A DNA stretch of 64,000 nucleotides, from the NCBI GenBank assembly GCA_027924645.1, contig BSBN01000297.1:496001-560000 (forward strand). Direction: 5' to 3'. Below, in pieces: positions 1-10,389 of this stretch. This DNA comes from Cunninghamia lanceolata. Taxonomy: Eukaryota; Streptophyta; Pinopsida; Cupressales; Cupressaceae. The notes below the pieces were generated by a model. The model saw nothing but the letters and a program-made list of their open reading frames with translations. It did not search any database and was not told where the DNA came from. How positions within the stretch are numbered: the first letter of the stretch is position 1; each line of letters begins with the position of its first letter. Both the position numbers and the translations under genes were made by a program.

Positions 1-2
1 AA

Positions 3-611
3 CTGAATGAGTACAGGAGGAAGAAGCTTTGCTTCCATTGTAGAGAACCATGGGATCCTTCACATAGATGCCTTAACAAGGCAAAGGCAAAACATATAGA
101 GTATTTTTTTGTTGAGGAGTCCAATTCAGAAAAATCAGATCAGCCATTAGATAGGGAGGGCAGCGATGATGAAAATTCATCCCAGAGTGGTAGTGATGGT
201 GAAGGAGTGATGGCACAACTTTCTAACTTCCAGAAAGTCGGCTCCTTCAGGGTTAGAGGAGTCCTAGGGGTACAACACATCATCACCCTTATTGATATCG
301 GTGCAACGCATAATTTCATCGATGAGGGGTTGGTTGCAAAACGAGGGCTCAAGATTGAGGAGTTTGAAGGCTTCAAGGTAATGGTAGCAGATGGCTTCAA
401 ACTCACTTGTACCAGGAAGATCTCTGGATTGAGCATACGGCTTGGGGAGTATGAGCTCAAGGATGACTTCTATGTTGTTGGTATTGGTGATACAGATGTG
501 GTGTTAGGCATGCAATGGATCATGACCATTGGAGAGTTCACCATGAACTTGCGAAATATGGAGATGAAATTTGAATCAAATGGCAAAAATTTTGTTCTTA
601 GAGCATTATAA
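3..611 (+). pseudogene. Chromovirus gag C-terminus (zinc knuckle) and aspartic protease
   Basis: This is the left-truncated part of a Ty3/gypsy polyprotein; its start lies outside the window. One frame runs from base 3. A zinc knuckle of the plant chromovirus type (C-x2-C, then PSH-x-C) lies at about 30-71 and would bind RNA in the particle. An acidic Ser/Glu-rich linker follows. The retropepsin-like domain covers about 207-611. Its active site reads D-I-G-A-T-H-N-F at 294, where the family has D-T-G, so the catalytic triplet has lost its Thr. The frame ends at a stop at 609-611, but homology continues directly after it, so the stop is a mutation inside the original polyprotein. The closest relative in the window is the minus-strand element at 41124-49390, which has the same knuckle and an intact D-T-G. 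Confidence 0.88.
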
Positions 612-898
612 GATGGTGGGCCTCGAGTAGTCTCTCTTAAGAGAATGGAGAGAATGTTGAGACATGACCAGGTAGAGTGGGCAACAAAGTGCCTAATCAT
701 GCCAGAGGTACCCCAACAGCCAAAGAACAACTATCATCCAGATATTCAGAGATTGTTGACCAAGCACAGTAAGGTGTTTGGGAGTATACCACCAGGAGTG
801 CCACCAGATAGAGGGATTGAGCACGTCATAGAGCTGGAGGAAGGGTCCAAGCCAGTTATTACTACACCCTATCGTCATCCTAAGAGGCTCAAGGATGA
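612..898 (+). pseudogene. Chromovirus pol: protease-RT linker and RT N-terminus
   Basis: This continues the same reading frame after the stop at 609-611. It encodes the segment between protease and reverse transcriptase, including the conserved proline-rich stretch with GIEHVIEL followed by a PYRHPKR motif, which in plant Ty3/gypsy elements precedes the RT fingers. The frame is cut at 898 by a solo LTR inserted between the codons of an Asp-Glu-Ile run. It resumes at 2610 in the same phase once the insertion and one copy of GATGA are removed. Confidence 0.88.
894..898. repeat. Target-site duplication GATGA, left copy
   Basis: GATGA directly precedes the inserted LTR and is repeated at 2610-2614 directly after it. 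A 5-bp duplication is what LTR-retrotransposon integrases leave. Confidence 0.9.
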
Positions 899-2609
899 TA
901 TAATGTGCCGTACCTGTTTGTATTTCTTAAGATCTTTTTAAGTGTTATTTTTAATTTTATTTGGTGTTCTTTCATACTAGACAGAAGATGCAGAAGGGGT
1001 TTCAGTTTTCTTGAGATGTTTTGACTTCTTGCCAGAATACATAGAAAATATAGCATGCAAGTGAAACCCAGAAAATGTACAATAGATATGAATGAAATAA
1101 CAGATACCTAGATCATAAAATACCATATAATGAATTACTATCACATACCCATATGAAAATATGCAACTTCAATCCTCTGTTGTAGCCGGACCAGCATATA
1201 GGGTAGTGTAGAACTCCACCAAATCACTCCAAAATACAGAGTAAGCAATACAATTGATATCAGCTGATCTAGAACCCTAGACGCCCACCTGTGGAGCCAT
1301 AGCATACAACACAATGAAGAGTTTCACGTCCATATGTACCACGTCTTCCTAGCTGCCTTGTATGACCAAGATGAAGCTATGAACAACAAACAAGACTCCA
1401 AACAGGTCTGCAATCAGCAAATAATCTCTGCACACTCATAATACATCTCAACGCCAAAAATGGAGTGAGGAAAACCAAAGAAAATCACAACAAATGAACC
1501 CAATGAGTGGTACGGTTGTCCTTGCTGGTATGACCAATAAAATAAAGGAATAACAGTCCAAAAACCCTCATCAAACACTACTTAAATCTGCACTATAGCT
1601 GTTCCCAAATTTGCATATGAAGAACCTCACAAAATCTGCAAGAATGTAGCACGAAATTCTTCAAATCTTCAACAAACAAACTCCATTGAAGCTCCAGATG
1701 CAAACACTATGTGTATTTGCCAATCTAGCACCTTTGGGCGGCCTTGCACGCCTATAGAATGTTGTTACTAGAGGGAGTTTTCGTTCCCAATAGCCTCTAG
1801 TTCGAATCCTCTTCAAACCCTCTTAGGGAAAACCCTAGCAGAGCAAATAGCCAACAAAATCATATATTCAAGCATATGCAAATGAGAGCTCATTTCACTT
1901 TTTATTTCCTCCATTAGGGTTGTTACACTTTTGGGAGGGAAATATTTCTTTTAATTTCACTTTAATATTTCCCAAGGTGAGTGCTCCACAAAATAACTTA
2001 AGTGACTTTTAAATATTTTATTTTTCATCACTTAACCATTAATTCCGAAAGTCCAATATTTAAATAATAATATTAATTTACCGACTTTAAAACGGCGGCC
2101 GATATGAACTCGGAATTCAGTGATCTATAGCTCGCTGGAAAGGTCTCGACGAGAAGCTCCATCTCCAACACTGAAAAACCCAAAATGGACAGAAACCCTA
2201 ATTTGCCAAAAATAGCAAGTCCGGGCCCAAAGTTCAAAATCACTTGGAAAGGCATCACTGCAAACCATCTGATATCACCGAGCTCAATGCAACATCGGGG
2301 ATAGCCAACAACTGACTGCCAAGTCACCAAAACAGTGCCAGACTGACACTTACTAAAAATAGCAGTGTTTTCCGAGGACCAAAGAGAACAAACCCAGAAA
2401 AACCTAGAAAGATTGTCGCCATGCAAGCACTTACTATAAATAGTAAGTACGGACAAGTTGTCCGAAATCCCTCCGGAAAGTGTCATACAGCTCCACTGGA
2501 TCACTCAAACACATTGTGACATCGAAATACTCCTCTGATTAGGCTGTCACCAACCCAGAAAGTCAGCTCCAACTGTGCTGCAAGAGAACTCGAAAATGGG
2601 GACATTACA
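899..2609 (-). mobile_element. Solo LTR inserted in the chromovirus RT gene
   Basis: The 1,711-bp segment ends in CATTACA on the right and, with one mutated base, in TATAATG on the left. This matches the TGTAATG...CATTACA ends of other LTRs here. Read on the minus strand it starts TGTAATGTCCCC, so the LTR is in minus orientation. It holds no pol or gag, PBS or polypurine tract. It is flanked by GATGA duplications, so it is a single LTR left by recombination between the two LTRs of a former element. It carries the CTTACTAT-type palindrome near 2427-2447 that also occurs in the LTRs at 5252 and 6379. Confidence 0.9.
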
Positions 2610-3139
2610 GATGAGATAGAGAAGACCATTAAGGAGTTGTTGGAGATGGGGCATATCAGACCTAGCAAGAGCCCCTTTGCTTCTGCGGTTGTTCTTGTCA
2701 AGAAGAAAGATGGGACAATTCGAATGTGCATTGACTACTGTGCCTTGAACAAGAAAACCATCAAAAACAAATATCCTATTCCCCGTATCGATGAGTTGAT
2801 TGATGAGCTTCACGGGGCTTGCTACTTTTCAAAGATAGATCTGAGGTCAGGATATCACCAGATCAGGATGAGAGAGGACATAGAGAAAACAACTTTCAGG
2901 TGTCATTACGGCCATTTCGAGTTTTTGGTGATGCCGTTTGGGTTGACAAATGCACCAACGACTTTCCAGAGCTGCATGAACTAGATTTTCAAGAAACAGT
3001 TGAGGAAGTTTGTTTTGATCTTCTTCGATGACATCCTAATCTTTAGCAGAACATGGGAAGAGCACATGAGACATCTAGAGGAGGTTTTGGGCATCCTGGA
3101 GAGTGAGTCCTTGCCAAGGAGTCCAAATGTGACTTCGGC
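2610..3139 (+). pseudogene. Chromovirus reverse transcriptase core
   Basis: After the GATGA repeat the RT frame resumes with the fingers and palm. The motif [12 protein letters not shown] and the segment [11 protein letters not shown] are visible, followed by [14 protein letters not shown]. The catalytic motif is F-F-D-D (3021-3032), a known variant of Y-x-D-D, and both Asp are kept. A stop at 2982-2984 (the motif MN-stop-IF) and a frameshift between about 3095 and 3139 break the gene. The 41124-49390 element has the same FFDD, supporting common ancestry. Confidence 0.92.
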
Positions 3140-3860
3140 ATGACAAAGTTGTTGTACCTTGGTCACATTATCAATGCAGATGGTGTGAGAGTTGATCCAG
3201 AAAAGATCAGGGCTATCATGGAATGGCCTACACCAACGAATCTCACTCAGCTCAAGGGATTCTTTGGGCTATGTGGCTTCTACAGGAGGTTCGTTAAGGG
3301 GTTCTCACAGACTGCGGCTCCACTCACGGATGTGACCAAGAAGGGAGCATTCATATGGACGGATTTAGCACAGAAGTGTTTTGAGAACTTCAAACAGTTG
3401 ATGTCTACTTGCCCTGTGTTGGCAATCCCAGACTTGTCCAAGCCATTCGAGTTGGAGTGTGATGCTTCAGGACAGGGGATTAGGGCAGTACTAATGCAGG
3501 AGAAACACCCCATTGCATTTGAGAGCAGGAACCTCAGGGATGTGGAGAAGAGTTACTCGGTATATGATCGAGAGATGTTGGCCATAATGCATGCATTGGC
3601 CAAATTCAAACCTTATTTGGTTGGAGGTAAATTCATTATCAAAACCAATCATAACAGCATTAAATATTTCATTAACTAGAAGGATTTGAATGATTGACAA
3701 TAGAAGTGGGTGAGTCGGCTACAGGCATATGACTTTGACATAGAGTATGTCAAAGGTAAGAACATAGTGGAAGATGCATTATCCAGGAGACCTCACTTGT
3801 GTTTACTAGGGGAGATATCTGCTGATTGGAGTCAATTTCAATAGAATATGCTAAGGATTC
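3140..3860 (+). pseudogene. Chromovirus RT thumb and RNase H
   Basis: Frame +2 begins with the RT thumb (YLGHII...VDPEKI) and runs into the connection and RNase H. The RNase H start ECDASGQGI places the first catalytic Asp at about 3471, and the REMLAIMHALAKFKPYL helix supplies the conserved Glu. The frame stops at 3677-3679. Homology continues in the same region through a degenerate stretch ending in [10 protein letters not shown] and DALSRRP near 3730-3790, the usual RNase H end, with two or three further stops. Confidence 0.9.
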
Positions 3861-4520
3861 CTAGGCAGCGAGAATCATAGAGGGCACAGTGCGGGATGAT
3901 AGGTATTTAGTGGTTAATGACATGATCATTTACAAGGAGAGGATATTCCTGGTGCCTAACTCTCAGTTCAAAGGTAAAATTTTGAGGACTTTCCATGACA
4001 CACCTATGACTGGTCATCCTGGATTCTTGAAGACTTACATTCAGGTTCGGGAACGTTTTACATGGAAAGGACTTAAAAATGAAGTCCTTAAGTATGTCAG
4101 TGAGTGTCCCATCTGCCAGCAGAATAAGAATGAACATACTTATCCAACTGGCCTACTTCAACCTTTGTCGATTCCCAACCAGAAGTGGGAATACATCTCC
4201 ATGGACTTCATCACTGGGCTACCAAAAGTACAGGGGAAGGACTGCATCTTTGTAGTGGTCGACAGGTTGACCAAATTTGCGCATTTCTTCGCCATATTAG
4301 TGACATACAACAGTACAGGTAGCTGATCTATTCTTCAAGGAGATTTTCAGGTTGCATGGGATACCCAGGGGCATTGTGAGCAATAGGGACAGCAAGTTCC
4401 TAAGTCTCTTTTGGTAGGAGTTGTTCAGATTGTGTGGCATTGAGCTTACTCCCAGTACTAGTTACCACCCGCAGACTGACGTGCAAACAGATAGTGAATA
4501 AATGGGTGAAAGGGTATCTC
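3861..4520 (+). pseudogene. Chromovirus integrase N-terminus and catalytic core
   Basis: The integrase zinc-binding HHCC domain is complete at about 3990-4120 (FHDTPMTGH, then CPICQQNK). The core has its first Asp in SMDFITGLP (about 4198-4224) and its second in NRDSKF (about 4381-4398). The third catalytic residue, Glu in a GQTE motif, is not readable: the corresponding stretch near 4478-4502 is frameshifted and ends in stops. The integrase would therefore be inactive even if expressed. Frame breaks occur at 4324 and near 4500. Confidence 0.88.
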
Positions 4521-5236
4521 AGGAACTGTGTCGGGACAGCAAAGAGCATGGATTAAGTGGCTACACCTAGGGGAGTACTGCTATAACACAACATATCACA
4601 TGTCTATCAGGATGACTCCATTCAGGGCCCTATATGGATATGATGCCCCTAGTTTCACAGATTTGCTACTTGGTGACAGCAGAGTGTTGAAAGCTAAGGA
4701 CTTGTTGCAAGAGCGCCAAAATATCATGAAAGAGCTCAAGGAGAATCTGCAACAAGCACAGAATCAGCAGAAACTATATGCAAACCAGCATTGAGTAGAG
4801 CGGAGTTTTGAGGTTGGGGACATGGTCTACCTAAGGCTCCAACCCTACAGGCAGTCCACTCTCAAAAGGAGTGGAGCAGAGAAATTAAAACCCAGGTTCT
4901 ATGGTCCGTTCATAGTATCTAGGAGAGTAGGGGAAGTAGCTTATGAGCTAGAGCTACCAGCTAATAGCCGAGTGCACAATGTATTTCATGTATCCAGGCT
5001 TAAGAAAGCACTTGGACATAATGTTGTTCCTTCATCTAAGCTTCCACCATTGGATGAGGAGGGAAACTAATCCTGCTTCCAAAAGCTATCATTGACACCT
5101 GAGAGAGGAATCTCGAGAAGATGATCATCCAAGAGTACCTGGTGAAATGGAAGAACTTGCCCGTTGAGGATGCAACGTGGGAGAGTGAGCAGTTACTGCA
5201 GCATCTTGAGCTGAGACTGCTTGAGGACAAGCAATT
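4521..5236 (+). pseudogene. Chromovirus integrase C-terminus and chromodomain
   Basis: The frame from 4528 carries the integrase C-terminal part (YNTTYHMSIRMTPFRALYGY) and, after a stop at 4792, the GPY/F-like stretch ([24 protein letters not shown], 4885-4960). A frameshift near 5069 leads into a degenerate chromodomain (QEYLVKWKNLP, then TWESE) at about 5125-5185. In this family the chromodomain tethers the integrase to histone marks and guides insertion into heterochromatin. It is followed within about 50 bases by the polypurine tract. Confidence 0.86.
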
Positions 5237-5238
5237 TT

Positions 5239-5251
5239 GGGGAGGGCAGAC
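5239..5251 (+). promoter_or_regulatory. Polypurine tract of the chromovirus
   Basis: The purine-rich run GGGGAGGGCAGAC lies directly before the LTR start TGTAATG at 5252. It is the expected primer site for plus-strand DNA synthesis. A near-copy with the same preceding sequence stands at 23471-23486 and, on the minus strand, at 42421-42436. Confidence 0.8.
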
Positions 5252-6378
5252 TGTAATGTTCCCTTCTTAGCCTTGACCGATGGGTGGAGCAATTAGCTTA
5301 TTCCAGGGTTCCCGTAGGCTAATGGAGGTGGTTGGGGAACCACTTTGGTCACTTTTTACTAGGACTTACTATTTATAGTAAGTCAGGCAGGAGGGTCACT
5401 GGTGGAGTTACCTAACTTTCCATATTTAGCACTGCCAGTTGGAGTGCCTAGCACAATGTACTTGGGTTTCGAGATGGCAAAGGAATTAATTGTCGAAGAA
5501 TAAGTTAAATAGAATATTTAACTTATGCTAGTTACAAGTGCCTAAGTCACTTTATGTTATAAATGTGACTTATTATATTGGATGATATAAGTTGTGTTTA
5601 AAAGTAAAGTGCTAGGAGTTGGGCGCCATCTATGTGGATACATGGGACTTAAATAATTAAAACAAAATAATAAAAATATCCCTCTTGGGCATTGGGGATG
5701 AGGGAGTAAAAAGGAACAGTGGAGAAGTCATTTAATTCATTCACTCTCTTTGAACTTGACGTGAGAAGCTTGAGCTTTGGCTTGTTTGTTGATCAAGGGT
5801 TTTGTAGAGACGAAAACTTCTGTGGAATCACTCTCTTCATGTTTGAAAGACAACATCAGGAGGGTTGCTGGGAGTTTCACACTGAGACTTCGCATTGTGC
5901 ATATTGGGTGATTTTGGTGGAGACATTTCGTAGGGTTTATTTGCAGATTTATGGACAGCCAATGAAGAATATTTATGATGCAGATTTAGATGTTTTGGAG
6001 TGAGTTTATTGTGAGTGGGTTTACCTCCTTGCTGGCCGCACATTCCCAGTTCTGGCCGTACACTTTATGGCAGCATTTCTGAGTTTTGTTTGAAGACTTT
6101 CCACCTTGTTTTGGGCATTGGGAACCTTTTTATCATCTGTAGACCAGTACAAGGAATTTATGATAGATTGAAGTCTGTTTTGGAACCATTAATCACTGCA
6201 GCAGCACTATAGGTTGGCTGTACAACAATAAGGGACGTGGACATTCTAGAATCTGAATCGCTTCTTTTTGGGGCTTCAAAACTCATGTATCATGGACACC
6301 TAGTATTGTAAATCACATTGCAACTCATTGTTGACGGAGAACATTCATTTGCTGGTGATTTTGAAGTGTTTTCTATTG
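5252..6378 (+). mobile_element. 3' LTR of the chromovirus (left part)
   Basis: The LTR starts TGTAATGTTCCC right after the polypurine tract. A stem-loop-like pair (TTAGCTTA and TAGGCTAA) lies at about 5294-5321 and the palindrome ACTTACTATTTATAGTAAGT at about 5366-5385. At 6379 it is interrupted by another LTR-derived unit flanked by TATTG. The LTR presumably continues after 7903, but I cannot identify its right end. Confidence 0.8.
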
Positions 6379-6544
6379 TGTAATGTCCCCATTTTTTGCG
6401 AGCATGAGTTTTCAGAGGATTAGCCTATTTCCTGACCCTCGTAGGCTAATGGAGTTGTTTAGAGGGTCCTGTTTGGCAGTTATCAGAGCGTTTCCTTCTC
6501 CGGAGCTCAGTTTGGTTCAGGATTGGCCTTCATTTGACTCAGTT

Positions 6545-6745
6545 CCTCACACTTGCTATTTATAGTAAGTCACCATTTTAGGGGGAGTCGATATTGCTAT
6601 TAATAGTTAGGCACCTGGTCGTATTTTGGATTTGTCATCAGGGATGGTTCTAGACTCATTTTGCATACACTTACTATTTATAGTAAGTTACCTGGTGATT
6701 TGGACTCAGTGTTTCTATATATAGCAGGGCACCTGGACATGTGGT
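6545..6745 (+). repeat. Array of four CTAT-TATAG palindromes in an LTR
   Basis: Four related short palindromes are spaced about 45-75 bases apart. They are a CTATTTATAG type near 6555, CTATTAATAG near 6596, a CTATTTATAG type near 6673, and CTATATATAG near 6714. Most are followed by a CACCTGG-like tail. The same unit occurs in the LTRs at 5252 and 899. Function unknown. Confidence 0.75.
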
Positions 6746-7143
6746 AACTTCAGTGTTGATCCCAATTCTCAGTTGGCTTAGAGAAATAAGGTCTATTGTG
6801 CAAGTTATAATATTTAATTATTAATAAAGGTGACTTTATTAATAATTAAATCATTCAAGGCATATTATAAAGTTATTAAAGTCACTTTATATTCAATGAG
6901 GCCATGACCCTCAACTTAAGTGATTTAAAGTGTAATTAATCATTACCTTGGTATGGGCACCCAAATATTAAAGTATTTCATAAAGTTAATGTGCACACAA
7001 GTTATATTATTTTAAATGATATTAAAGTGCATTTATTATTTATGAATATGAGAGCCCAAGTTTGAAGACTTATGATAAAGTTTTATGAAAAACCTAAAAG
7101 TGGATTTCAAAAGGGGATTAAAGGCACTTAAGAGTTGAGAGGA

Positions 7144-7151
7144 TATAAAAG
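7144..7151 (+). promoter_or_regulatory. Putative LTR TATA box
   Basis: TATAAAAG lies about 120 bases upstream of a GAACGAAAAC motif (about 7271) that recurs downstream of TATA boxes in other LTRs here. Position and sequence fit an LTR core promoter; not tested. Confidence 0.5.
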
Positions 7152-7846
7152 GTTTCAAAAAGAAAATCAAAGGCATTATTGAATGATCATTTGACTTTGC
7201 TTTGGAGGATTTCTTGAAGTCTGTGCATGAGACCAAGGGTTTCAGCAGATTGTCTTCATATCAGCATTGGAGAACGAAAACTCTTCATTGTTTGTGCAAT
7301 CTTGAGGCTGTGAAAGATCAGCTGAATCATTGCCTGAGGAGAGCTTCATTCTGGAGTTCTATTTGTGCTTAAAGGTAAAAGATATCATTAAGGGTTTGAA
7401 GATTAATGAAGAATAATTAATTGCAGACTTGTAGCTTCATTCTTGGCAGCCATTTATATCAGATTTCAAGCTTTTTGTTGGCTGCTATAGTGCCGTGAAT
7501 AGTGCCACTATAGTACCGTGAACAGTACCGCTACAGCGATGCGCTACAGTAAATGCTACAGTGCGTGAACAGTGTTGACAACAGCAAGATAGGTGATCAG
7601 GTTTGAAGGCAAATAAGGTTTCCTTCATTCGGGTATGCACATAATTGTAAAAAGCTTTTGGAAATAGTTTAATAAATCATTTGCAACAGATGTCTTTATT
7701 TAGTTGATTTGCAATTTCCTTTGTTGCATTGTTCCTGGCATCTTATTGAGAAAACACAAAAAAATCATATATATTTCAAGAACCAAAACAAACATTCTTC
7801 ATTTGCAAAGCTTTGGAAACCGGAGAACTAGAGGGGTTCATTACAG

Positions 7847-7858
7847 TGGTATCAGAGC
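7847..7858 (+). promoter_or_regulatory. Primer binding site, tRNA-Met type
   Basis: TGGTATCAGAGC follows the LTR end CATTACA by one base. It is complementary to the 3' end of initiator tRNA-Met, the usual minus-strand primer of plant chromoviruses and many Copia elements. Confidence 0.9.
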
Positions 7859-7903
7859 ATTTAGAATTTTTAGAGAATATCCTAAGCGGGATATTACATA
7901 TTG

Positions 7904-8189
7904 CCTGTATTGCTGGTTTATGTACATCAGAAATACAAAGTTGAAGAAAATGAAATGGGTATGCTACTATAATTCTATTTGTGCAATTTTATGATCTAGG
8001 TCTTCGTTATTTTATGTATATCTGTTATAGATTTTTTGGGTATTGTTGCATGCACCATATTTCATTGTTATATTGCAAACATCATATGCAAAAAACACAA
8101 ACAAACCCTAAACACATTCAACAGTGAAACAAGGAGTCAAAAACAGAAAAAAAAAAACTTGGCATAAAAAACCCTACAAAATAGGTGCA
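7904..8189. other. Unassigned sequence between two element remnants
   Basis: AT-rich and non-coding. It is probably the right part of the LTR begun at 5252 followed by the truncated end of the minus-strand gypsy element. I see no boundary motif. Confidence 0.4.
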
Positions 8190-8683
8190 TATTATAGATA
8201 GACAAGTGATTGTTGTGCAAACTCACACTTCTTACCATTCAGTAGCAATTTGTTCTCTTTTAGCACTTGTAAGATTTGATCTCCTTTAGCACCTATAAGA
8301 TTTGTGCAAACTAGAATATCATCCAAGCAGACTATCACACAAGAGTCAAGTAATGGTCTCAATACCTCATTCATAAATGTTATGAAAGTTGTTGGTGCAT
8401 TGCACAATTCGAATGAAAGTAGCAGCCATGCATTGAACCCTTGTTTTGTCTTAAATGTTGTTTTCCACACATCTTGTTTGATCCTGACTTGGTGATATCT
8501 AGACTTGAGATCTAACTTGGTGAAGTACTTAGCATGTTGTAACTATACCAAAAGATGATCTATCTATGGTAGTGGATACCTATTCTTAATGATTATCTTG
8601 TTTAAGGACACATATGCCAAGTACTATATTTCTTAGAAACCATCACTATTGGAGAACCGCAAGGCAAGGTGCTTGGTCTTACC
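8190..8683 (-). pseudogene. Ty3/gypsy reverse transcriptase core (minus-strand element)
   Basis: Read on the minus strand from 8683, this holds the RT palm: a degenerate IIKNRYPLP segment, FTKLDL, then YHQVRI and FKTKQGF, the NAPTTF motif, and the catalytic motif as C-L-D-D at about 8310-8321 (usual Y-x-D-D, both Asp kept). It ends in CEFAQQSLVYL at the start of the thumb, and nothing of RNase H or integrase follows. The element is therefore truncated at about 8190. Several stops interrupt the frame between 8470 and 8680. The gene is split from its N-terminal part by the small hAT at 8684-9299. Confidence 0.87.
8676..8683. repeat. 8-bp TSD GTCTTACC, left copy
   Basis: GTCTTACC precedes the element at 8684 and recurs at 9300-9307. 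An 8-bp duplication is typical of hAT insertion. Confidence 0.88.
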
Positions 8684-9299
8684 CATAGTTAAAAAACTTG
8701 GACTTGGCAATAACTCGGCAAATTTATCGAACATTAAAAAATACAAATTTTTAAAAATATTCTTAAAAAGCACACATAATACTGAATTTGTGGAACATAT
8801 TATTGATTTCCTTCATATATAAATCAAAATTAGAGTTCAATACACATCATAGACAACTATTCAATCCAAACTAAAACTAAATTCAGATATAGAAAATGGG
8901 AGGTAGTAAAACTAAACGCAGATATAGATTGGGAGGTTGTAAAATAGTAAACTAAACATAGATATAGAATACAGAGTCGCAATCCTGAAAAAATCCAAAC
9001 ACAACCCTAAAATCCAATCACAGCAGTCTCAAATCGTGCCCTAGCCATTTGTCAAAAAGTTCTTTCACAAAATCTAGAAAAAAATGATTTTTGTGTCACT
9101 TTTTAGTTTTTTGTCACATTAACCCGTCTAAGTTTTCTGCAAATGCGAGTTATGTCAATTTTTTTGTGATTTCAGCGATCTTTTACGAAAAACTGCAGCA
9201 AGTACTTTGAAAAACTCAAGGCCAAGTTTTTACCATGACTACTTGTTTAGGGTTTCATCTTGTGAGTGTTGTGAGTACTTGCAGGTTTTTTCAACTATG
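8684..9299. mobile_element. Small non-autonomous hAT (616 bp), family C
   Basis: The segment begins CATAGTTAAAAAAC and ends in the inverted form of CATAGTTGAAAAAAC, with GTCTTACC on both sides. It has no coding sequence. Its subterminal pattern (GGACTTGGC, then ACTCGGC) parallels GGACTCGCC and GACTCGCC of the larger element at 28913-30014, so I place both in one family. It sits in, and so is younger than, the RT gene it splits. Confidence 0.86.
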
Positions 9300-9307
9300 G
9301 TCTTACC

Positions 9308-10389
9308 ACTCCTTGGTCAATGAGTGCTTTCAACTATGACTTTACTTCATTGGATTCAACTAGGCTTTGTCGATAGAAACCTATGTTGGGAAGAGGACAA
9401 TCGGGTAGCAGTTGGATCTCATGGTCTATTGCTCTACTAGGTGGCAGCCCCTTAGGGGCTTGGAAGAGCTCACTGAATTGCTGTAACAGCTGATCCATGA
9501 CCTTTTGCTCTTTGTTTGAATGCAGCCCATGGACTGAATTTATTTCAGCCATCTCATTTCCTTGTTTTCTACGTAACAAAAGCGCAATACAAACTTGCCA
9601 CTAGCTTTGATTAACCACTCAACCTGAGAAGCATTCACCATAGAAATCTTGGACTTGCCAACATATGACTTGAGAACATATTCTGCACCATTCTTGATCA
9701 GCAAGTACTTGTTCTCTCTCCTATAGTTAATAGCATCCTAGATATAGAGGTATGGACAACCAAAGATGACCCCACAAACATCTATTGGAATAACATCTAC
9801 AACCACCTCATCAACAAATTCCAGGATAACCCCAAATCTGATTTTAAATTGCTTTGTAACTGAGATCTCTACTCCTCATTTCAGCGAACCCAATGAATAT
9901 GGATTTGGGTGACTCTCCGTCTTCAAGCCAAGTTCTTTCACTAGATTTTAGGAAATAAGATTTTCTTGAGAACATGTATTAAATAGAGCATCTATCTTCC
10001 TTCCTTTGAGTTGAATCTTAATATAAAAAAGCTTTGTCACCTCGCCTTCCTCTTGAGACCCACTACAACCAACACATGCATCTTTTCTTACCATGGAAAA
10101 TGACAACCAATCATCTATTTCTGAGCTGCAATCAATCTCCTTCCCTTCACAAATAAAGTGTTCTTGTTCTTGTTCTTGAAAGGATTCAACTCAAAATGAA
10201 ATTTCCAACAAGTCTATTCTATATGCCTATCCTTGTCATAGTGGTTGCAATGATGCCTGTTTTTGCCCTTTGAAGTAACCATGGTTGTGGTATTCTTCTT
10301 TCCCTTCCACTTGTCTTTCCCTTGCCTTTGTCACCACCTTTTTTGCCATGCTTTACCCTGCTGCTTTCGTGAGTAAGATGTATTTTTCT
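9308..10389 (-). pseudogene. Ty3/gypsy zinc knuckle, protease and RT N-terminus
   Basis: On the minus strand from 10389 the order is as follows. First a degenerate CCHC knuckle at about 10225-10265, in which the second Cys is Tyr. Then a long protease region at about 9600-10050 with the SQENLIS, PIDVCG and YLYIWDA segments typical of a plant gypsy protease family; where the usual catalytic Asp-Ser/Thr-Gly would be, the sequence is altered. Last comes the RT N-terminus (about 9334-9579: LPPSRAIDHEIQLLPD). Stops and frameshifts are frequent, so this is an old copy. It is separated from gag by the hAT at 10390-13251. Confidence 0.8.
10382..10389. repeat. 8-bp TSD ATTTTTCT, left copy
   Basis: ATTTTTCT lies directly before the hAT element and again at 13252-13259 directly after it. 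Confidence 0.86.

Larger units (their letters stand above)
6379..7898 (+). mobile_element. Deleted LTR element: LTR, primer site, LTR end
   Basis: The unit starts TGTAATGTCCCC and ends GGGATATTACA. It is flanked by TATTG at 6374-6378 and 7899-7903. An LTR end, CATTACA, is already reached at 7839-7845 and is followed by a tRNA-Met-type primer site at 7847. Only about 40 bases then separate that site from the outer end. The simplest reading is an element that lost its whole coding region and nearly all of its 3' LTR. The two LTR ends (7820-7845 and 7873-7898) do not match closely, which this reading does not explain. Confidence 0.75.
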
